Source: Aquamicrobium sp. | Lineage (GTDB): Bacteria > Pseudomonadota > Alphaproteobacteria > Rhizobiales > Rhizobiaceae | Assembly: GCA_014860725.1 (NCBI GenBank) | Contig: JACZJD010000280.1 | Span: forward strand, 1 to 9,759 | Reading direction: 5' to 3' | Length of the DNA: 9,759 nucleotides | In this document: positions 5,647 through 9,759 of the stretch, piece by piece | How positions within the stretch are numbered: position 1 is the first letter of the stretch | How the letters are laid out: every line of letters begins with the position of its first letter | Position numbers and translations under genes: made by a program | Notes under the pieces: generated by a model | Database searches by the model: none | The model's input: the letters and a program-made list of their open reading frames with translations, nothing else | Told to the model about the DNA's origin: nothing

Positions 5647-6462
5647 CTAGTCCGACAGGCGCAGGCGCGCCTGCTGCTCCTGGGCAGCGTATTCCTGCAT
5701 GACCAGTTCCCTGATCTCGGCGCGCAGCGCCGAGAATTCCGGCAGTTCCTGAATGTCGTCCTGCCTCGGATAGCCGAACGGCACGTCGATCACCTTGCGG
5801 ATGCGCGCCGGCCGCGCCGAGATCACGATGATGCGCGAGGCGAGGTAGAGCGCCTCGTCCACCGAATGGGTGATCATCACCACCGTCTTGTTCTCGCTGG
5901 CCAGCACCTCGAGCAGCAGGTCCTGCATCGCCGTGCGCGTCTGGGCGTCGAGCGCGCCGAACGGCTCGTCCATCAGCAGGAAGGACGGGTTGACGGCATA
6001 GGCGCGCGCGAGCGCCACGCGCTGGCGCATGCCGCCCGAAAGCGTCTTCGGATAGGCGTTGGCGAAATCCGTCAGCCGCATCAGCCGCATGTAGCGCTGG
6101 CAGATGTCCTCGCGCTCCGCCGCCGGCACCCGGTTGGCGGCGAGCCTCAGGCCGAAGGCGATGTTCTCCTTGACCGTCAGCCACGGGAACACGCCGTATT
6201 CCTGGAACATGACGCCGCGGTCGCGGCCCGGCCCGGTGATGGCGGTGCCGTCGAGCAGCACATGCCCGCCCGTCGGGCGGATGAAGCCGGCCATCATGTT
6301 GAGAAGCGTGGTCTTGCCGCAGCCGGACGGTCCGACCAGCGCGACGAACTCGCCCTCGCGGATGGTCAGCGACACGTCGTCCACCACCTTCAGGTCGCCG
6401 CGCTCGGTGTTGAAGCGCATGTCGACATGCTGGAGGCTGATGCGGTCCGGCGCGGCGTTCAT
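5647..6462 (-). CDS. ABC transporter ATP-binding protein (SsuB/TauB-like)
   Basis: This is the cytoplasmic ATPase that powers the importer. The 271 residues carry every motif of an active subunit: Walker A GPSGCGKT at 44-51, Q-loop Gln87 in MFQEYGVFPWLTV, signature LSGGMRQR at 141-148, Walker B FLLMDEP at 161-167, D-loop GALD at 169-172 and switch His199 (ITHS). FQEYGVFPWLTVKENIAFGL is typical of the nitrate/sulfonate/taurine group. The ATG at 6462 overlaps the permease stop codon as ATGA, so the two are translationally coupled; AGGAAAGG upstream serves as the ribosome site. The frame is open for almost 1 kb further upstream, but that part is the permease gene read out of frame and does not belong to this protein. 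The C-terminal tail after about residue 225 (VPFGYPRQDD, then a charged helix) is normal for the family. Confidence 0.95.
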   Translation of the reverse strand: MNAAPDRISLQHVDMRFNTERGDLKVVDDVSLTIREGEFVALVGPSGCGKTTLLNMMAGFIRPTGGHVLLDGTAITGPGRDRGVMFQEYGVFPWLTVKENIAFGLRLAANRVPAAEREDICQRYMRLMRLTDFANAYPKTLSGGMRQRVALARAYAVNPSFLLMDEPFGALDAQTRTAMQDLLLEVLASENKTVVMITHSVDEALYLASRIIVISARPARIRKVIDVPFGYPRQDDIQELPEFSALRAEIRELVMQEYAAQEQQARLRLSD

Positions 6463-7289
6463 TGGTCGATCCTTTCCTGCCACGACAGGAGACGGCGGCT
6501 GACAACGCGCAGCGCGGTGTCCATGGCGAGCGCAATGGTGCCGATGGTGATGATGCCGACATAGATCGTGTCGAGCTGGAAGAAGGCGGTGGCGTCCTGG
6601 ATCACCGCGCCCAGCCCGCGCTGGGCGGCGATCAGCTCGGAGGCGACCAGCGTCGCCCAGGCGACGCCGAGCGCGACGCGCAGCGCCGTCACCACATGCG
6701 GCAGCGACAGCGGCACGATGATGCGCCGGAAGATCTCGCCGTCCGTCGCCCCCAGCGTCCGCGCCACGCGGATGAAGATCGGGTTTATCTGCGAGATGCC
6801 CTCGTACATGACGATCACGCCGGCGAAGAAGGCGGCGTAGAACAGGATGATGACCTTCGCGCCCTCGCCGATGCCGAAATAGACGATCACCAGCGGGATC
6901 AGCGCGATCGGCGGCAGGGCGCGGAAGAAATTGATCAGCGGGTTCACGAAGGCGCGCACCGGGGCGTACCAGCCGATCAGGAAGCCGATGGGCACGGCGC
7001 AGGCCACGCCGAGCACGACGCCGAGGATCACCCGCTGGGTGGACATCCACATGTCGGTGAGGAAGGACTGCGCGGTCAGCAGCGTCCAGAACCGCGCCAA
7101 GACGGCGTGCGGCGCCGGCACCAGCGCTGGCCGCACCAGCCCCGAATGGTGGATCGCATACCAGAGCGCGATGATGATCAGCCACGGCAGAGCCGGGAAC
7201 AGGACGGCGCGCAGCGCGCGGCCGCCGCGTCTTCCCCGTGCCGGTTGCGCGGCGCCGCTCTTGGCTGCCGCTGGCAGGACGTTCGACAT
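6459..7289 (-). CDS. ABC transporter permease (SsuC/TauC-like, BPD_transp_1)
   Basis: This is the inner-membrane channel subunit, first gene of the importer operon; it probably works as a homodimer because only one permease gene is present. The 276 residues begin with a basic, Ala-rich cytoplasmic tail (about 1-27) and then about six hydrophobic helices. The cytoplasmic EAA loop that docks the ATPase is at about 176-199: ARTLGATDGEIFRRIIVPLS, with the conserved Gly and the I-x-x-P-x-S-x-P ending. Upstream is the NFFRALPPIALIPLVIVYFG segment found in the nitrate/sulfonate/taurine permeases. The ATG at 7289 has a strong GGGAGG ribosome site 4 nt upstream. The stop overlaps the ATPase start by 4 nt. 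Transcription probably begins near 7412 from the operator-covered promoter, giving a leader of about 120 nt. Confidence 0.95.
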   Translation of the reverse strand: MSNVLPAAAKSGAAQPARGRRGGRALRAVLFPALPWLIIIALWYAIHHSGLVRPALVPAPHAVLARFWTLLTAQSFLTDMWMSTQRVILGVVLGVACAVPIGFLIGWYAPVRAFVNPLINFFRALPPIALIPLVIVYFGIGEGAKVIILFYAAFFAGVIVMYEGISQINPIFIRVARTLGATDGEIFRRIIVPLSLPHVVTALRVALGVAWATLVASELIAAQRGLGAVIQDATAFFQLDTIYVGIITIGTIALAMDTALRVVSRRLLSWQERIDQ

Positions 7290-7309
7290 CTCTCCTCCCT
7301 GTCAGCCTT

Positions 7310-7324
7310 GCCGCCGGTGGCGGC
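7310..7324 (-). repeat. Small hairpin in the leader of the ABC operon
   Basis: GCCGCC (7310-7315) pairs with GGCGGC (7319-7324) around a 3-nt loop, about 20 nt before the permease start and just before its ribosome site on the minus strand. It may affect translation, but short G/C-rich hairpins are common in DNA of this composition. Confidence 0.3.
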
Positions 7325-7418
7325 CGCCCTTTGCCTCGGTCCCGGAACGCGCCGCGCGGCGATGCGTTCTCGGCCCCTCCCGGCTTTCGACGGCTTCGTC
7401 CTCCGTTGCCTAGGGTGA

Positions 7419-7447
7419 ATGTTAGCGCTAACAATCAGTCCCGTCAA
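7419..7447 (-). promoter_or_regulatory. Sigma-70-type promoter of the ABC importer operon
   Basis: On the minus strand TTGACG (7442-7447, 5/6 to the -35 consensus) is followed after exactly 17 nt by TAACAT (7419-7424, 4/6 to the -10). Transcription would start near 7412 and run into the permease gene at 7289. Five of the six -10 bases lie inside the perfect LacI-type operator at 7420-7433. Confidence 0.65.
7420..7433. promoter_or_regulatory. LacI-family operator O1 (perfect palindrome)
   Basis: TGTTAGCGCTAACA is a perfect 14-bp palindrome with the central CG pair typical of LacI/GalR-family sites. It covers the -10 of the ABC-operon promoter, so binding should block that promoter. The likely binder is the divergent regulator at 7507-8547. 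Confidence 0.85.
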
Positions 7448-7475
7448 CGTGCTGCTCGACCGTGCGGGCAACCTA

Positions 7476-7489
7476 TGTTAGCGCTATCG
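7476..7489. promoter_or_regulatory. LacI-family operator O2 (imperfect copy)
   Basis: TGTTAGCGCTATCG keeps the full left half and core of O1 (10 of its first 11 bases run without change, TGTTAGCGCTA) and differs at the last three positions. The centre lies 56 bp from that of O1 and about 24 bp before the regulator's ATG. It overlaps TATGTT (7474-7479), the best -10 candidate for the regulator gene, although no good -35 precedes it. Autorepression is the natural inference. Confidence 0.75.
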
Positions 7490-7506
7490 GAAGAGGGACA
7501 GGACCA

Positions 7507-8547
7507 ATGTCGCTGGACGAGACCGGGAAGCGGCGCGGCGCGCGCGCAGGGCATGCGGCGGTCCGCATCGAGGACGTCGCCAGGCTCGCCGGCGTGTCGG
7601 CGATCACCATCTCGCGCACCTTGAACAAGCCCGAGACCGTGAGCGAGGCGACGCGCAAGCTCGTCTGGGCCGCCATCGAGGAGACGGGATACATCCCCAA
7701 CCTTCTGGCCGGCGGCCTCGCCTCGCGGCGCACCCGCACCATCGGCGTCATAATCCCGACCATCGTCAACTCGATCTTCGCCGACAAGGTGCAGGGCATG
7801 ACCGACGTGCTGCACGAAGCCGGCTACCAGCTTCTCCTCGCCAACAGCGGCTATTCGCCGGAGGCCGAAAGCGCGCTTGTCGCAGCCTTCCTCGCCCAGC
7901 GGCCGAGCGGCCTCGTGCTCACCGGCGTCACCCATTCCGAGCGCACCCGCCGGCTGATGGCCAATTCGGACGTGCCCATCGTCGAGACCTGGGCCATGAC
8001 CGACGCGCCGTTCGACATGCTGGTCGGCTTCTCGAACCGCGACGCCTCCCATGCCATGACCCGGTACCTCGCCGGGCGCGGCCATCGCCGCATCGCCTTC
8101 GTCTCGGCGCCGGTGCTCAACAACGACCGCGCCGCCGAGCGCCTGCGCGGCTACCGCGAGGCCCTGCGCGACCACGGGCTCGAGGTCGATCCGGCCCTGA
8201 TCCGCGAAGCCTTCTTCACGCTGGAGAACGGCGCGCGCGCCTTCGCCGAGCTCGCCGGGGCAGGGGGCGTCGACGCCGTCTTCTTCGCCAACGACGTGCT
8301 GGCCGCCGGCGGCCTGTTCGAGGCGGCGCGGCGCGCCATTCGCGTTCCGGACGACATCGCCATCGCCGGCTTCGACGACATCGACCTCGCCGCCCAGGTC
8401 ATGCCGGCGCTGACCACCGTGCGCATCCCGCGCTACGAGATCGGCGCCGAGGCGGCGCGGCTGCTTCTCGCCCGCATCGCGGGCGAGGCGGAGGCGCCGG
8501 CGAGGGTCGATCTCGGCTACGGGATCGTCGTGCGCCAGTCGGCCTGA
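7507..8547 (+). CDS. LacI-family transcriptional regulator, GntR (gluconate repressor)-like
   Basis: This is a cytoplasmic repressor or activator of 346 residues that most likely controls itself and the divergent ABC operon through O1 and O2. The ATG at 7507 has GAGGGA 8 nt upstream; an in-frame GTG at 7462 would place coding sequence over O2 and was rejected. The helix-turn-helix is at about 21-40 (IEDVARLAGVSAITISRTLN), and the hinge follows GYIPN at 61-65 with LAGGLASRRT. The periplasmic-binding-protein-like core starts at TIGVIIPTIVN (78-88). It resembles E. coli GntR rather than LacI or PurR: FADKVQG, ANSGYSPEAE, VGFSNRDASHAM, RGHRRIAFVS, IAIAGFDDIDLAAQVMP and the DLGYGIV ending all have close GntR counterparts as I recall them. 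E. coli GntR-type operators also have TGTTA half-sites. The true effector is unknown; a sugar acid or its phosphate would fit. Confidence 0.93.
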   Translation: MSLDETGKRRGARAGHAAVRIEDVARLAGVSAITISRTLNKPETVSEATRKLVWAAIEETGYIPNLLAGGLASRRTRTIGVIIPTIVNSIFADKVQGMTDVLHEAGYQLLLANSGYSPEAESALVAAFLAQRPSGLVLTGVTHSERTRRLMANSDVPIVETWAMTDAPFDMLVGFSNRDASHAMTRYLAGRGHRRIAFVSAPVLNNDRAAERLRGYREALRDHGLEVDPALIREAFFTLENGARAFAELAGAGGVDAVFFANDVLAAGGLFEAARRAIRVPDDIAIAGFDDIDLAAQVMPALTTVRIPRYEIGAEAARLLLARIAGEAEAPARVDLGYGIVVRQSA

Positions 8548-8635
8548 TCCCGGCCCCCCGCCTTTGCCGCAATCGCCGGCACGGCCTGCATCCTGCCGGG
8601 CAAAATGCCTAGCGATCCGGCAGATTCGGCGAAAT

Positions 8636-8668
8636 GCCGGCCGCGGACTTGGTTTGCCGGCGATTTTT
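8636..8668 (+). terminator. Possible terminator after the LacI-family gene
   Basis: GCCGGC at 8636-8641 can pair with GCCGGC at 8656-8661 (14-nt loop), followed by GATTTTT and a further T-rich stretch. The stem is short and the loop long, so the call is tentative. It lies in the 172-bp gap between the regulator and the ATP-grasp gene. The same T-rich patch could contribute to a promoter for the latter: TTGCTT (8670-8675) and TGAAAT (8693-8698) are 17 nt apart, but both are poor matches. Confidence 0.4.
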
Positions 8669-8719
8669 CTTGCTTTTGCGGAGGCCGCTCATTGAAATGA
8701 TCCGAGAGGGAGTATCCGC

Positions 8720-9759
8720 TTGGTCGCTTTCGACGAGATGCACCCGCAGCAGGGCGGGCCGAGACAACCCTATGCGAGCTATGACGGCTGGCTCCAGTCG
8801 CAAGACCCGGCTCGCCTCACCGAGAAGATGCAGGACGCCGAGCGCGTCTTCCGCCGCACCGGCATCACCTTCGCCGTCTACGGCGAGGAGGAGGCGGCCG
8901 AACGGCTGATCCCGTTCGACATCGTGCCGCGCATCCTCTCGGGCGCGGAGTGGCGGCGGCTGACGCAGGGCATCGAGCAGCGCGTGCAGGCGCTCAACGC
9001 CTTCCTCGACGACATCTACCACCGGCAGGAGATCCTGCGCGCCGGCCGCATCCCCAAGCAGCTCATCGCCGCCAACGAGGCCTTCCTGCCCGAGATGATC
9101 GGCGTGCGGCCGCCGGCCGGCGTCTACACCCACATCATCGGCGTCGACATCGTGCGCACCGGCGAGAACGATTTCTTCGTGCTGGAGGACAACGCCCGCA
9201 CGCCGTCGGGCGTCTCCTACATGCTGGAGAACCGCGAGACGATGATGCAGCTCTTTCCCGAGCTGTTCCAGACGATCAAGGTGCGCCCGGTCGAGAACTA
9301 CCCGCAGCTCCTGCGCCAGTCGCTGTCGGCGGTCGCGCCGCGCAACATCGACGCGCCGCCCACGCTCGCCGTGCTCACCCCCGGCAGCTACAACTCCGCC
9401 TATTTCGAACACGCCTTCCTCGCCGACCAGATGGGCGTCGAGCTGGTCGAGGGCCACGACCTGCGCGTGGTCGAGGGCCATGTCGCCATGCGCACCACGC
9501 AGGGCTACAAGCAGATCGACGTGCTCTACCGCCGCGTCGACGACGCCTATCTCGACCCGCTGACCTTCAACCCGGATTCCGCGCTCGGCGTGCCGGGCAT
9601 CATGGACGTCTACCGCGCCGGCAACATCACCATCGCCAACGCGCCGGGGACGGGCATCGCCGACGACAAGGCGATCTATTCCTACATGCCCGAGATCGTC
9701 GAGTTCTACACCGGCCGCAAGGCGATCCTCGGCAACATCCCGACCTGGCGCTGCTCGGA
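8720..9759 (+). CDS. Circularly permuted ATP-grasp protein (DUF404/DUF407 type), partial at the window end
   Basis: This is a predicted ATP-dependent carboxylate-amine ligase of the permuted ATP-grasp group, which in bacteria usually stands beside an alpha-E (DUF403) protein and a transglutaminase-like protease in a predicted peptide-synthesis system. The frame is open from 8696 to the window end without a stop; 346 residues are present of about 470 expected. The start is most likely TTG at 8720: AGGGAG lies 7 nt upstream and the protein then begins MVAFDEM, where FDEM is a conserved family start. The only other nearby choice, ATG at 8738, would cut this off. Family blocks seen include GITFAVYGEEEAAERLIPFD (48-67), EWRRLTQGIEQRVQALNAFL (77-96) and YHRQEILRAGRIP (100-112). 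FFVLEDNARTPSGVSYMLEN (152-171), LTPGSYNSAYFEHAFLA (219-235), GVELVEGHDL (239-248) and GTGIADDKAIYSYMP (310-324) follow. No named product is known for this gene group. Confidence 0.93.
   Translation, partial: MVAFDEMHPQQGGPRQPYASYDGWLQSQDPARLTEKMQDAERVFRRTGITFAVYGEEEAAERLIPFDIVPRILSGAEWRRLTQGIEQRVQALNAFLDDIYHRQEILRAGRIPKQLIAANEAFLPEMIGVRPPAGVYTHIIGVDIVRTGENDFFVLEDNARTPSGVSYMLENRETMMQLFPELFQTIKVRPVENYPQLLRQSLSAVAPRNIDAPPTLAVLTPGSYNSAYFEHAFLADQMGVELVEGHDLRVVEGHVAMRTTQGYKQIDVLYRRVDDAYLDPLTFNPDSALGVPGIMDVYRAGNITIANAPGTGIADDKAIYSYMPEIVEFYTGRKAILGNIPTWRCS

Noticed and set aside
4178..6562. A 794-codon minus-strand open frame across the ABC ATPase and binding-protein genes
   Set aside because: It is a shadow frame of GC-rich coding DNA: the translation is Arg/Gly/Ala-rich and low in complexity, while the other minus-strand frames give clear ABC proteins with all motifs.
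4381..6564. A 727-codon plus-strand open frame opposite the ABC genes
   Set aside because: It is antisense to well-supported genes, its translation is Arg/His/Asp-rich, and it has no recognisable domain.
6463..7434. Upstream extension of the ATPase reading frame to about 7434
   Set aside because: The extension is the permease gene read in another frame; the ATG at 6462 has a ribosome site and the classical ATGA overlap.
1..9759. Mobile element, CRISPR array, tRNA or rRNA
   Set aside because: I found no transposase or integrase, no regularly spaced direct repeats, and no tRNA- or rRNA-like sequence on either strand.

Overview
This 9.76 kb window is GC-rich, tightly packed chromosomal DNA. 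It carries two Tat-type substrate-binding proteins, a TRAP transporter, a non-FNR Crp/Fnr regulator, a GntR-like LacI regulator and a circularly permuted ATP-grasp protein. This mix, together with codon use and base composition, points to an alphaproteobacterium, probably a Hyphomicrobiales (Rhizobiales) member. That placement is inferred from gene content only. I see no tRNA, rRNA, CRISPR array, insertion sequence or phage gene.

Layout. (1) 2-1830, plus strand: the 3' end of a TRAP large permease (DctM) followed by its DctP-type binding protein, closed by a strong intrinsic terminator. (2) 1912-2613, minus strand and convergent: a Crp/Fnr-family regulator whose upstream region is an AT-rich island with a palindrome and a good -10 box. 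(3) 2925-4181, minus strand: a soluble protein with an Aer-like PAS domain and a long helical region that keeps a diverged version of the chemoreceptor hairpin tip. Upstream of it is a 373-bp gap with a repeated 9-bp motif and a 14-bp perfect palindrome. (4) 4555-7289, minus strand: a three-gene ABC importer operon of the nitrate/sulfonate/taurine type, ordered permease, ATPase, binding protein. (5) 7290-7506: a divergent control region with two LacI-type operators, one lying on the -10 of a promoter reading into the ABC operon. (6) 7507-8547, plus strand: the LacI/GntR-like regulator. (7) 8720-9759, plus strand: a circularly permuted ATP-grasp protein starting at TTG and cut by the window end.

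How the parts fit. The best-supported regulatory unit is the LacI-family protein with the divergent ABC importer: the operator-over-promoter geometry can be read directly from the bases. A GntR-like repressor controlling an SsuABC/TauABC-type importer is an unusual pairing and suggests the substrate may be a sugar acid or other carbon source rather than a sulfonate. The TRAP system is a second solute importer. Its binding protein appears to have phenylalanine where most of the family has the carboxylate-binding arginine. The PAS protein is the most unusual gene. The ATP-grasp gene probably opens a separate predicted peptide-ligase operon that lies mostly outside the window.
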